Shown: positions 1-7,862 of the stretch, piece by piece
How positions within the stretch are numbered: position 1 is the stretch's first letter
How the letters are laid out: every line of letters starts with the position of its first letter
Assembly (NCBI GenBank): GCA_036504075.1
Contig: DASXVX010000095.1
Span: forward strand, 1-64,000
DNA from: DASXVX01 sp036504075
GTDB taxonomy: Bacteria > Bacillota > Sulfobacillia > Symbiobacteriales > Symbiobacteriaceae
Direction: 5' to 3'
Length of the DNA stretch: 64,000 nt
Position numbers and translations under genes: made by a program
The notes under the pieces: generated by a model
What the model was told of the DNA's origin: nothing
The model's input: the letters and a program-made list of their open reading frames with translations, nothing else
The model's database searches: none

Positions 1-1155
1 AGCGATAACATAGGCCAGCCGGTTCTCCGCGTCGATGGCCGCTTCGACCTGAGCCTTTGGGAAATCAGGGATGGGCGCCAGTTTGCTTTGCCACACCGGC
101 TTTCCCGTTCGGTCATAGAGCGTGGCCAGCAGCGACTCATCCGGCTTGGATCTGCTGACACCAAGGAAGCGAGTGCCGTCCGGGGAGAGCGCGTGTGCGC
201 TGAGTTCGGCGGGGAACGAAAGACGCCACAATTCCCGGCCCTGCCGGTCCAGCATCGTGTAGCCGCCCTTCCCGAGGCTGACCAGGACCCGTTGTCCGTC
301 ACTGCTCAGCTCTACCGTTTCACCGGCAGGCAGTTGAGCCAGCAGGCGCCCGTCGGCGTCGAACAGTTTGCCGCCCTGCTTGTTCCTGCTGGCGATGGCC
401 GACCCGTCCGCCGAGATGACCCACCCATCGTCTTTGAGCCCGCCCACGGGCAGGTCCTTGCGGCCCTTGCCATCCAGCCCCATGCGCCAGACGGCGTCGT
501 AGTTGCCTAGAATCAGCTCCTTGTCCGATGCGTAGAGCAAGTCCCCGGCCTGGTTGCCCTCCAATTTCCAGAGGACCCGGTCCGACAGGTCGGTAGCGAC
601 GGTGGAGATACCGTCTCCATTCTCGTTCGTGACGGTGGTGAGCAGCGTCTTGCCGTCCGGCAGGAGGTAGAGATCACTTCCCGTCTTACCCTGCCGAAGC
701 TGGCCGTGCCAGAGCGTCTGCCCGGTTCGGTCGATCACTTTGTATTCCGTCTCTCCTGTCTGGACCAGGATTCGGCTGAAATCCGGCGTGACACTACCCT
801 GCCAGCGTCCGTGTCTTAGCCCGCCGGCTTGCCGCCCGCCCAGCGAGAACGACGGTGCGGTTGCTTGGCCCCTCGCGTCCAGGAAGAGCCAGGCATTGGA
901 TCCGCCCTGGTAAGAGTTCAGGATGATTTCCGGTCCCGTCCGCTCTAAGGGTGTTCTAACTCCCGGGGCGTCATACGTCCAGGTCGGTTGCACCGCCGGG
1001 ACAGCAGGCGGTGTGCTGACTGCGGAGGGTTTATCCGCGGATTGGACCGCCTGAGGCTGTTCCGGAGGCGCCGCCTTTGGCGTGGCGGGGAGCCCGGAAC
1101 AGCCGAAAAGGGCGAAGGTCAGTAGCAACCCGAATAGCATCGCTCTCCAGTTCAT
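1..1155 (-). CDS. Lipoprotein with beta-propeller-like repeats, C-terminus beyond window
   Basis: Partial gene: 385 codons are visible and the frame is still open at base 1. The ATG at 1155 follows a GGAGGGG ribosome site on the minus strand. The N-terminus is a lipoprotein signal (hydrophobic stretch then LFGC, lipidated Cys at residue 19), followed by a Pro/Ala/Gln-rich linker. The rest shows repeated motifs of the PQQ/WD-like type (for example ILVQTGETEYKVIDRTGQ and LLAQLPAGETVELSSDGQ), which suggests an extracellular beta-propeller anchored to the membrane. It starts 23 nt after the stop of the M23 peptidase gene, so the two are probably co-transcribed. Substrate and function are unknown; the fold assignment is by motif rhythm only. 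Confidence 0.75.
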   Translation of the reverse strand, partial: MNWRAMLFGLLLTFALFGCSGLPATPKAAPPEQPQAVQSADKPSAVSTPPAVPAVQPTWTYDAPGVRTPLERTGPEIILNSYQGGSNAWLFLDARGQATAPSFSLGGRQAGGLRHGRWQGSVTPDFSRILVQTGETEYKVIDRTGQTLWHGQLRQGKTGSDLYLLPDGKTLLTTVTNENGDGISTVATDLSDRVLWKLEGNQAGDLLYASDKELILGNYDAVWRMGLDGKGRKDLPVGGLKDDGWVISADGSAIASRNKQGGKLFDADGRLLAQLPAGETVELSSDGQRVLVSLGKGGYTMLDRQGRELWRLSFPAELSAHALSPDGTRFLGVSRSKPDESLLATLYDRTGKPVWQSKLAPIPDFPKAQVEAAIDAENRLAYVIA

Positions 1156-1178
1156 GTCGAAACCCCTCCGTCAGCCGG

Positions 1179-3122
1179 TTAGTTCTTGGTGGGCGCCGGT
1201 CGATCGTCGGAATCATGGGGCAGCTTGTCCAGTCCCGGCAGTACAGTTTCCGGATTCACCGTATGGGCGTCTGACCAGGTGGTGCTGCCGGGGGCGTCGC
1301 CCATACCCAGATGCAGGTGGAAGCCGTCGGAATGGCCAGAAGTGCCCTCAAAGCCGATGGTATCGCCCTGCTTGACCTCGGTTTTCTGGCCTGTGGCCAG
1401 GGCAATGACCGGTGCATACTGGGGATCCTTCTGGACGGTGTTGGCAATGGTGGACATGGCCACGCCCTTAGGCTCCATTACCCCGGTCTTAGAATCGATC
1501 GTGGCGTTGAAAATGGCCGTGGCCCCCTTATCATCAGCGATCGGTACCATATGGCCATACTTGGTCACGGTGCCGTCCGGGCTGGTGATCGTCGCGTTGT
1601 ATCCGTATCCCCCGTTGGCCTTCGTATCGTAATTGTACGAAATGGTGCCGTCCGTGACCGCCTTGATCGGAACCGGATAGGCGCTCTTGGGATCCTTGGC
1701 CACAGCGGCCCGCAAGTCCTGGTCCACCAGGTCGATGCCGCCGTGGTAGCCGATCTTACCTGGATCCGGGTAATTCTCACGGTTGCCAAACCCCGTGCTA
1801 ATGGTGAGATTGCCGGACATCGGGAGAATGTACTTCGGTTTCACGCTGTCAGCGGGGGCGGTGCTCGCGGAGGCCGTCGGAGCGGCGGAAGGGGTCGGGG
1901 ATGTGTTGACCGGAGTGCCGACCACGGCGTTCAGGCCCTTGGTGAAGTCGGAATTCGGTGCGATCCAGTTCGCCACTTTGTCTACGACTTTGGCCGCAGT
2001 CGGCCCCGCCGAGGCCTCCAACCCCACGGCGACGCCCAAGCCCACGTAGAAACCGGTGCTCGGCTTTGCCGCCGCTGACGATGACGGCACTGCCGAAGGC
2101 TGGACGTCCCGGTAACTGGTGTCATTGGCAGGAGCGGCAGGGCTGGCCGGAACGTCATCACCTAAGTTCTTCCGCAGTCTCCACTCCGAATACTGATGCC
2201 CACCGATGTTATTGCTGGGCGCACTTGGCTCTGCCGGCTGCACCTGCGTCTGGGTCGCTTGGCTGGCCTTGGCTGCAGCAGCGACGCGGGCCTCTTCGGC
2301 AATGCGGGCCGCTTCGGCAGCACGGGCCTTTGCGGCGGTGTCAGCCTTTTCTTGGCCGGCGCTGTTGATCTTTGTGACCGTCGCATCGCTAACGGTAGCA
2401 CCCTGACCGCGCAACGCATCGGCCTTGTCGTGTGCGGCGGCCATGCCGGCCTGGCTGTTTGCCGCGCTGGCGTCCCAATAATCGCGCTTGGCCTGGACCA
2501 AGTCAACGCTCTTCTGGCCGGCCGTGTTGATGTTGGCCTCCACCTTCGCGTCGACCGTGGCGCCCTTGCTGCGCAGCGCTTCCGCCGAGGCGTGTGCAGC
2601 ATCCATGGCCGCCTTGTCGCCGCTGGCGCTAGCCTCCCAGTAGTCCTGCTTGGCCTGCTCCAACTGCTGGTTCAGTGCCACCGTGCCGGCGCTGCTGGCG
2701 GACGGGGCGGTAGTCGCCGGCGTTGTCACTTTGACAGACCCGCCGGGCTGGGCCCCGGTGTTGCTGGGCGAAGGGGTGCTGGTCGAGCGCGTCCCGTTGG
2801 CCGTGCCGACAGCCACCATCACCGCTGCGCTAAACCCGGTCGCCGGCTTCGCCGGAGCGGGAGCAGGTGCAAGTGCAAGCTTGGGCGCCGGAGCGGGAGC
2901 AGGCGCAGGCCTGGGCGCCGGAGCGGGAGCAGGTGCAAGTGCAAGTGCAGGCCTGGGCGCCGGAGCGGGAGCGGGTGCAGGCCTGGGCGCCGGAGCAGGA
3001 GCGGGTGCAGGCCTGGGCGCCGGAGCAGGAGCAGGCGCAGGAGCGGGCTTGGGCGCAGGCTGGGGAGCACGGGGCGAAGGCGTTGTGTTACGAAACTCAG
3101 CAATGGAAAACCTACTTAGCAA
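1179..3122 (-). CDS. M23 (LytM-type) metallopeptidase with Ala-Pro-rich N-terminal stalk
   Basis: About 647 aa if started at the TTG at 3122, which has GGAGGGG seven bases upstream; a longer reading to 3278 would overlap the preceding gene. Order of parts: an Ala-Pro-rich stalk (about residues 15-90); two related segments of about 55 aa (AKQDYWEASASGDKAAMDAA and AKRDYWDASAANSQAGMAAA) likely to be helical; Ser/Pro/Thr linkers; and a C-terminal M23 domain with HxxxD (GYHGGIDLVDQ) and HLHLG zinc motifs. M23 enzymes cleave peptide cross-links of peptidoglycan. No classical signal peptide is visible at either start, which is odd for a wall hydrolase. Third gene of a four-gene operon. Confidence 0.75.
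   Translation of the reverse strand: MLSRFSIAEFRNTTPSPRAPQPAPKPAPAPAPAPAPRPAPAPAPAPRPAPAPAPAPRPALALAPAPAPAPRPAPAPAPAPKLALAPAPAPAKPATGFSAAVMVAVGTANGTRSTSTPSPSNTGAQPGGSVKVTTPATTAPSASSAGTVALNQQLEQAKQDYWEASASGDKAAMDAAHASAEALRSKGATVDAKVEANINTAGQKSVDLVQAKRDYWDASAANSQAGMAAAHDKADALRGQGATVSDATVTKINSAGQEKADTAAKARAAEAARIAEEARVAAAAKASQATQTQVQPAEPSAPSNNIGGHQYSEWRLRKNLGDDVPASPAAPANDTSYRDVQPSAVPSSSAAAKPSTGFYVGLGVAVGLEASAGPTAAKVVDKVANWIAPNSDFTKGLNAVVGTPVNTSPTPSAAPTASASTAPADSVKPKYILPMSGNLTISTGFGNRENYPDPGKIGYHGGIDLVDQDLRAAVAKDPKSAYPVPIKAVTDGTISYNYDTKANGGYGYNATITSPDGTVTKYGHMVPIADDKGATAIFNATIDSKTGVMEPKGVAMSTIANTVQKDPQYAPVIALATGQKTEVKQGDTIGFEGTSGHSDGFHLHLGMGDAPGSTTWSDAHTVNPETVLPGLDKLPHDSDDRPAPTKN
2855..3060. repeat. 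GC-rich tandem repeat encoding the Ala-Pro stalk
   Basis: Repeated units of about 30-36 bp built from gccggagcgggagcaggtgc-like blocks, read on the minus strand as alternating Ala-Pro with Arg-Pro or Lys-Leu interruptions. It forms the stalk of the M23 peptidase gene. Length variation between strains is expected for such an array, but that is inference. Confidence 0.8.
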
Positions 3123-3180
3123 GCTGACCCCTCCATCCGAGAAATGATCTAAGCAACGGACATTCGCGGGCCTGTACGAC

Positions 3181-3801
3181 TCACACTTCGACAAACATCG
3201 ACTTTCTGAGCACCGGACCGCCTTCCGCACGCAGCAGGAATTCCCACTCACCCGCCTGGATCGACGACGGTTCGACATCCACGGTCATCCAGAACTTCAG
3301 GTCAAAATCGGGCGACGCCTTGGCATACTCCAGCACGAACTCGCCGCCAAAAGCCGGTTCCCGGTCAGGGCGGAACAGAAAGATTTGCATCAGGCTGTCC
3401 TGGTATACGTGTTTCAAATGGGTCCAGAGAGTCACCGGAAAATCACTGACATGCACACGGTCCACCATCATCAGAGGCATGGTCATGTCGTTGATGCCCC
3501 GGCATACCGCTACACCGCTCAGTTGGGGATAAGTCCGGTCGATCCCGATCGGGCCTTCCGCCGTCACGTGAATCAGCGACCACAATTGACCCCCCAGGTT
3601 CCGTTCAGTGGTACGGCGGCAGTCGTTGACCGTGATCCCGTTCGGCAGTTCAAAGCGATACAGGTACGCACCCGGGGCCAGGTCGATTGTGAGCGACCAG
3701 ACGCCCGCCTGCGGGGCCATGGGCAGTGGCCGGAGCACCCCATGCAGTTGCAGGGAGACGGGACCAAGGGACGGCACCTGACAGACAAACTTCACCGGCA
3801 C
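3181..3801 (-). CDS. Protein with N-terminal E-set/glycogen-binding-like domain, function unknown
   Basis: 206 aa from a GTG at 3801. A GGAGGTGAT ribosome site lies upstream, but about 14 nt away, so the start is not certain. Residues about 5-65 resemble the immunoglobulin-like E-set/CBM48 fold of glycogen-binding and isoamylase N-terminal domains (VSLQLHGVLRPLPMAPQAGV, then APGAYLYRFELPNG). The rest has beta-rich character (FLFRPDREPAFGGEFVLEY) and matches no family I know. No signal peptide or membrane segment. Sits between a 112-aa protein and the M23 peptidase in one operon. A structural or binding role is inference. Confidence 0.65.
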   Translation of the reverse strand: MPVKFVCQVPSLGPVSLQLHGVLRPLPMAPQAGVWSLTIDLAPGAYLYRFELPNGITVNDCRRTTERNLGGQLWSLIHVTAEGPIGIDRTYPQLSGVAVCRGINDMTMPLMMVDRVHVSDFPVTLWTHLKHVYQDSLMQIFLFRPDREPAFGGEFVLEYAKASPDFDLKFWMTVDVEPSSIQAGEWEFLLRAEGGPVLRKSMFVEV

Positions 3802-3835
3802 AGAGTTCAGGACCGATCACCTCCGAGGGCAAGGG

Positions 3836-4174
3836 TCAGCGCCAAGCGTCGAGAAGCCCACCGGGGGCGGGTGGTTCCGACCGGTACGACGAAGGGGCCG
3901 GCCCGGGTCGGGCGGACGGGAGGGTTGCCGGCTGCCCCGTGGGGGTCTGCCCGCCGACCCGAATCACAACGCCCCGCGCAAAAACTCGGCCCGATGCCGG
4001 TCCCAGCACCGCGACGACCTCTTGCTGCACCCCAACCGCACTGGGCAGGGTTGGCATGTCCAGAAGTGCCGCCACCGTACGTTCCAGCGAAGCCTTACGG
4101 GCCGGGACTGGCTGCAGGATGCGATACATTTCCACAGCCTGTCGCGCGAGAAGAGGCTGCATGGACGGGACCAT
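3836..4174 (-). CDS. Small hypothetical protein (112 aa)
   Basis: ATG at 4174 follows GGGGTGAT at a spacing of about five bases. The first 35 residues look helical (PLLARQAVEMYRILQPVPAR), the middle holds a short Val-rich beta region (EEVVAVLGPASGRVFARGVV-type), and the C-terminal third is Pro/Ser/Gly-rich and probably disordered. First gene of the minus-strand operon that continues to base 1, with a sigma-A-like promoter just upstream. No family recognised. Confidence 0.6.
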   Translation of the reverse strand: MVPSMQPLLARQAVEMYRILQPVPARKASLERTVAALLDMPTLPSAVGVQQEVVAVLGPASGRVFARGVVIRVGGQTPTGQPATLPSARPGPAPSSYRSEPPAPGGLLDAWR

Positions 4175-4210
4175 GGATTATCACCCCAATATTCATACAA
4201 CACTAAACTT

Positions 4211-4239
4211 ACTATGTACCAGAGAAATAACAGCGTCAA
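4211..4239 (-). promoter_or_regulatory. Sigma-A-like promoter of the 4.2-0 kb operon
   Basis: On the minus strand TTGACG (4239-4234), a 17-bp spacer, and CATAGT (4216-4211) sit about 40 bp upstream of the ATG at 4174. The surrounding AT content is much higher than in the flanks. Confidence 0.6.
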
Positions 4240-4434
4240 TTAAATTCGTCCGACAACTTCCGCCAAGTGGGGCGAAAACACAGGCTGTTGGCGCTCAATT
4301 TGGGCGGACGGTACCTGGGGGCGTGGATTGACCTGGACATGCTGGGGAGTGCGTACACCACCAAGTCGAAATGGAGCCGCCTGCGGTACAACCAGGCCGT
4401 CCAGCGGCGCAAAAACCTTCTCGCCGCTGCACGA

Positions 4435-4474
4435 AACCGCACACAACCGCACGCAACCGCACGCAACCGTCTGC
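4435..4474. repeat. Four tandem copies of a decamer (aaccgcacgc)
   Basis: Four consecutive 10-bp units: aaccgcacac, two of aaccgcacgc, aaccgtctgc. No function evident. Confidence 0.75.
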
Positions 4475-4688
4475 AAGCTTTGGCGAACGTCTGGCCTCTC
4501 ATGGGCACGAGCGCCCGCCGCTCCAGCCGCACCAAGCCTTTGAGCCTTTCCCGCCCGCTGGCGCGGGAGGGGCTTTTCCGCTCTCCTCCACCCCCCGAAC
4601 AAGCGCAAAAAACCCGATTCCCACCCACGCGACCGCACGCAAGCTCACGCAGCCCCAAACAGGCATCTACGCTCCCCCGCAGCGGGCG

Positions 4689-5050
4689 AACCTGCCGCTC
4701 ACCACCATATACAAGTACATCCTTCCCGCCGCCGGTACCGAAAACCGGGAGTCGACCGGCGGCACCGTCCGGCGCCGCGGCCGGTTTCTGCTGAACGCGA
4801 ATGGGTCCGAGGAATGGTACGAGTCGCGCGGGGCTCCAAGCTGGACCCCAGGACCGCCCTCGCCCGTTTCGCCGTGGACCGGGGGCTTAGCCTCTTTTGC
4901 GTCTTCGCCGTCGGGAGCGGGACCTAGGGCGCCGTCTGGGTCATCTGCAACCCGGACCGGCCCGAAGTTGCGTTCCACCTGGCCGGGGTCTTCGAGGAGC
5001 ACGACTATCTCCGGCCCGCCGGTCAGGTGAGCGAGGGTGCAGCCAACTGA
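4689..5050 (+). pseudogene. Frame-broken coding remnant, unknown family
   Basis: Protein-like sequence appears in one frame (NLPLTTIYKYILPAAGTENR, then GRFLLNANGSEEWYESRG) and then continues in another (KLDPRTALARFAVDRGLSLF), is broken by an in-frame TAG near 4912, and resumes (GAVWVICNPDRPEVAFHLAG) to a TGA at 5048. This is the pattern of a decayed gene with a frameshift and a stop. No family recognised, and the call rests only on the protein-like composition. Confidence 0.3.
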
Positions 5051-5082
5051 ACATATCCCCATGCGACCGGTGCCCCGGGCGG
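5039..5082 (+). repeat. Direct repeat copy 1 (44 bp)
   Basis: Shares the sequence ccaactgaacatatccccat and flanks with the copy at 5324-5367; about four mismatches in 44 bp. In both copies the repeat begins at the last codons of a short open segment ending Ala-Asn-stop. Confidence 0.85.
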
Positions 5083-5227
5083 GGGTATAGGTATAGCCCG
5101 ATTTCATCCAGTATTGTCAAAATTTGCAAGGTGTTCCCTTGTTGTAGCCAGGCAAATGCTGACGTTCTTGCCGGAACCCATGTCAATGTCCTCTACCTCG
5201 GCCTCGGAATGACTCCGGCCCAGGTAG

Positions 5228-5335
5228 TACGCAACTCGGGCACCGGGAGCGATCCGGCCAATCTACCTGGTTTTGGACCTGAGCACGGCGGTGATCGAAC
5301 CCCGCTTCAAGCGTGGCTCAAAGGCGGCCAACTGA
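5228..5335 (+). pseudogene. Short coding tail ending in the second repeat copy
   Basis: A 35-codon open segment (preceded by TAG at 5225) reads RPIYLVLDLSTAVIEPRFKR and ends KAAN-stop, inside the second direct repeat, just as the remnant at 4689-5050 ends in the first. Probably the 3' end of a lost gene copied with the repeat. Weak call. Confidence 0.25.
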
Positions 5336-5367
5336 ACATATCCCCATACGACCGGTGTCCCGGTCGG
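5324..5367 (+). repeat. Direct repeat copy 2 (44 bp)
   Basis: Second copy of the element at 5039-5082, 285 bp downstream. The long hairpin at 5371-5415 starts four bases after it. Confidence 0.85.
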
Positions 5368-5370
5368 TCA

Positions 5371-5415
5371 AGAACAAGAGACGGTCCTGAACTACCTCAG
5401 GCCGTCTCTTGTTCT
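5371..5415. repeat. Long near-perfect hairpin
   Basis: AGAACAAGAGACGG (5371-5384) pairs perfectly with CCGTCTCTTGTTCT (5402-5415); the inner CCTGA/TCAGG extends the stem to 19 bp with one bulge and a six-base loop. No T-run follows on either strand, so it is not a classical terminator. It may be a transposon or processing remnant. Confidence 0.8.
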
Positions 5416-5744
5416 GCGCATGGTCCTACGCTGCCGGCACGTGCTGCAACGGCCACCCTCAAGCCATCATAGGGCAATGCCATTTCAGGGCAGATGGATT
5501 CGAACCCGAGCCTTCTCCGGGCCGGCCCCCCAGACGAGAAGACCTCCGACCTCACTGGTCGTCTCGTGGTATCCTTCGCGGCGCCTCGTTGACAGGGAAG
5601 GGGGCAAGCATTGAGCACGCTGGATGATCGGGTGAGGATGGGCAGGCCATCCAGGGAGAGCAGTGGCCTTGATTTCGATCTACACCCGACGCCAGCGGTG
5701 CAAAAAGCTCCTCCACTCCTGCACGCAATCCCACGCAAGCATCC

Positions 5745-6086
5745 TTACTGCTTCACCTTGTTCACGGTGCGGATGAAGGCGATGACGTTGATCAGGTCCT
5801 GATCGGTCAGGGACGGGTTTCCGCCTCGGGTAGGCATTTCCACGCCGGTCGTGTTCAGCGGGTCGGTCGTCGGCCGCCCTTTCTTGACGAAATCCAGCAA
5901 CTGCTGATCCGTCTGGCCGGCAATCAACGTGGATGTGGTCATGTCCTTGCCCAGGCCGGGCAGGCCCTTGGCATCGGCCCCGTGGCAACTGATGCAGGTG
6001 CCCGCGAACACCTCCTTGCCCTTGGCCACGTCCCCGCCCAGCCCCGGGTCCTTCTTGGAGCCGCCCCCGCAGCTAACGAGGACCAC
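5745..6086 (-). pseudogene. c-type cytochrome lipoprotein, 5' end lost
   Basis: About 113 codons read on the minus strand. The segment begins inside a lipobox (VLVSC, then Gly-rich linker), carries one haem-binding motif CISCHG and a C-terminal Met ligand region (GVEMPTRGGNPSLTDQDLIN), and ends in a helix typical of small class I cytochromes c. The signal-peptide start is missing: upstream of the lipobox the sequence becomes a plus-strand regulator fragment, and there is no ribosome site. It would otherwise be a membrane-anchored electron carrier. A GTG at 6086 could be read as a start but leaves no export signal, so the gene is probably inactive. Confidence 0.7.
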
Positions 6087-6094
6087 CGCCGAAA

Positions 6095-7132
6095 ATGCGC
6101 TGTCACCATGTGGCAGGGGACTGCGGACTTGCCCTGCAGACCTTCGCGGCGTGCCGGGAAGCCCTGACGGAACTGGGTGTGGAGCCCTCGCCGGAAACGG
6201 TGGCTACGTACCGGGAGATTCGCGAAGGACGGCGGGCGCCTGCGGTGGTATGCGCCCCCGTGCGGGAGCCGGCACCCTTGGTATCCACCAGCCCCCTGCG
6301 TCCCCCCGCTTTGCCCCTCTTGGGGCGGGGTGACGAGTTGGCCGGCCTGGAACAGGACCTCGCCCGGGCGAGCGAGAATCTCGGTCGGGTTGTGTTGCTG
6401 GCTGGTCCGGCCGGCATCGGCAAAACCCGGCTGGTCGAGGAAATGCGCGGCCATGTAGGGCGGCCTGAACTCTCCCCGACCCGGTGGCGGGTGGCGCTGG
6501 CGAGCCGATGCCACGGGTTCACCCGGAACTTTCCCTGTGCGCCCCTGGTTGAACTGCTGGGCGGTCTTCTGACGGCGGAGAACCAGGAGCTGCTGGCGGT
6601 TCCCGACACCCTGCTGGCAGAGATCGGGCATTTGCTGCACCGGTTGGCAGATTTGCAGTCGCCGCTACAAGAGTCGCCTGACGATTCACTCAGAAGCTAT
6701 TACCCGCTCTTCCAGGGCGTGGCCGAGGTATTGGCCGCGCTGCCCCGACCCGCCCTGATGGTCATCGAGGATCTGCATCTGGCCGATCCATGGACCCGGC
6801 TGTTGTTGGGTTACTTGGCATACCACCGGTCAACCAGGGGAATGGCCATCCTGCTGACCCTCCGTTCCGGGGAGACGCCCCAAGAATTGTTGCGTGAGCT
6901 GCACGTGTGGCACCGGGAAGGATTGGTGAGCCGGCACGATCTGCAGCCCCTGTCCCGGGAAACGGTCCGACAGTTGACGGCCACGGTTCTCGGTACCGCC
7001 GGCCTGAGGTTCAGCGACAGGGCGCCGGCAATCTTGTGCCGGCGCCCGTTTGTAGGTTTACAGAGTTACGGCCCCGGAACGGTGTCCGAACGCCCTGACC
7101 TATTTGCGTCTGTTGGCTGGGCTTGCTGGTGA
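6095..7132 (+). pseudogene. BTAD/AAA ATPase regulator fragment (AfsR/SARP or MalT-like), truncated at both ends
   Basis: The first codons enter in the middle of a bacterial transcriptional activator domain (ACREALTELGVEPSPETVAT). A STAND/AAA ATPase follows with Walker A AGPAGIGKTRLVEE and Walker B LMVIEDLHLADPW. After LSRETVRQLTATVLGTAG (near 7000) the family sequence stops and unrelated residues lead to a stop. The N-terminal DNA-binding domain and the C-terminal TPR/HTH parts are absent. The left boundary coincides with the truncated cytochrome c, so one rearrangement probably cut both. No ribosome site at the apparent ATG. Confidence 0.7.
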
Positions 7133-7260
7133 CCATCCACATGGACGGCAATCAGCCCACTGAACAGCCCAGCCTCCAACGCCCCGGCATCAGCGACACA
7201 CTTGAGAACGGCGGCCGGAAATCGATGGTCGCGCATCAGCCCTTCCGGGGAGTCGCACAC
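7066..7260 (-). CDS. Hypothetical ORF overlapping the 3' end of the next, possible frameshifted continuation
   Basis: 64 codons on the minus strand (HRFPAAVLKCVADAGALEAG). Its start overlaps the last 25 bases of the ORF at 7236-7451 in another frame and no ribosome site is obvious. It could be a translationally coupled small gene or the frameshifted second half of the preceding one. No family recognised. Confidence 0.25.
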   Translation of the reverse strand: MCDSPEGLMRDHRFPAAVLKCVADAGALEAGLFSGLIAVHVDGHQQAQPTDANRSGRSDTVPGP

Positions 7261-7451
7261 CGGTCTTTGAGCCAGGGGATCAAGACCAGGCGCTCAAGAT
7301 CGGCGGGCTCAACCAGGTCGGCAACCGTAAAAGGCAGTCCATCTGGCGAGGTCATCGGGCGGATGACGACGCCGGCGAGTTCCGGGTTGGGGAACAGAGG
7401 CTGGATTGCATTCTCGAAGGCTGCCTGCGTCCCTGGAATCGTTCGCAGCAT
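7236..7451 (-). CDS. Small hypothetical protein (71 aa)
   Basis: ATG at 7451 preceded by GGAAAGGGGGTG. The product (TQAAFENAIQPLFPNPELAG, then LPFTVADLVEPADLERLVLI) looks like a folded small protein, with no motif I can place. It lies among truncated genes, so it may itself be a remnant. Confidence 0.4.
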   Translation of the reverse strand: MLRTIPGTQAAFENAIQPLFPNPELAGVVIRPMTSPDGLPFTVADLVEPADLERLVLIPWLKDRCATPRKG

Positions 7452-7731
7452 CCGCACCCCCTTTCCAGCAATTAACACCCTATCACAAGTGCCAACTGCA
7501 CACGGGTACCGGTAGCATTCGCCACAGAGGTCGCACTTATGACGCGCCAGGGCGCCGCTTCAGGTCCAACAGCATTGGCGCCGAGGAGGCCGGGCAGGCG
7601 CCCCACAACGCCGCTGAACTCTGCAGGGCCGGGGGAACACGGACAGTTCCACCCGGCGGCCCAGTTCGGCCGTCATGGCCCCATATCGATCGACCTCCGT
7701 CAGGAGGATATTGCAGCGGTCCGTAAATTCG

Positions 7732-7766
7732 CAAACAAAAACTGCCCGGTTGATCAACAGGGCAGT
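7732..7766 (-). terminator. Rho-independent terminator of the 7.9-10.8 kb gene
   Basis: Stem ACTGCCC/GGGCAGT (7766-7760 with 7747-7741) followed on the minus strand by a T-rich run TTTTTGTTT. About 100 nt after the stop codon at 7863. Confidence 0.85.
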
Positions 7767-7862
7767 CACGCGCACTGAGAGCCAAGCAGCGTCGTAACCA
7801 TCAAATGGTTTCGCCGCACTTCTTGTGAAATTACGGACAACCTACCCCCGGCCAGGAACGCA

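Larger units (their letters stand above)
4240..5744. other. Gene-poor decayed region
   Basis: About 1.5 kb with no convincing intact gene. It contains a decamer array, frame-broken coding remnants, a 44-bp direct repeat and a strong hairpin (listed separately). The open frames here lack ribosome sites and have low-complexity translations, so I do not call them genes. Confidence 0.6.

Noticed and set aside
2650..3147. Plus-strand Gly/Ala-rich open frame
   Set aside because: Mirror of the Ala-Pro repeat of the M23 gene; no ribosome site and extreme composition.
5480..5520. tRNA T-arm-like sequence (ggattcgaaccc) suggesting a minus-strand tRNA
   Set aside because: The T stem does not pair beyond two bases and no matching acceptor, D or anticodon arms are present at the right distances.
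7560..7775. 71-codon minus-strand open frame
   Set aside because: It starts upstream of and runs through the terminator hairpin of the large gene and has no ribosome site; some residues look protein-like, so a remnant is possible.
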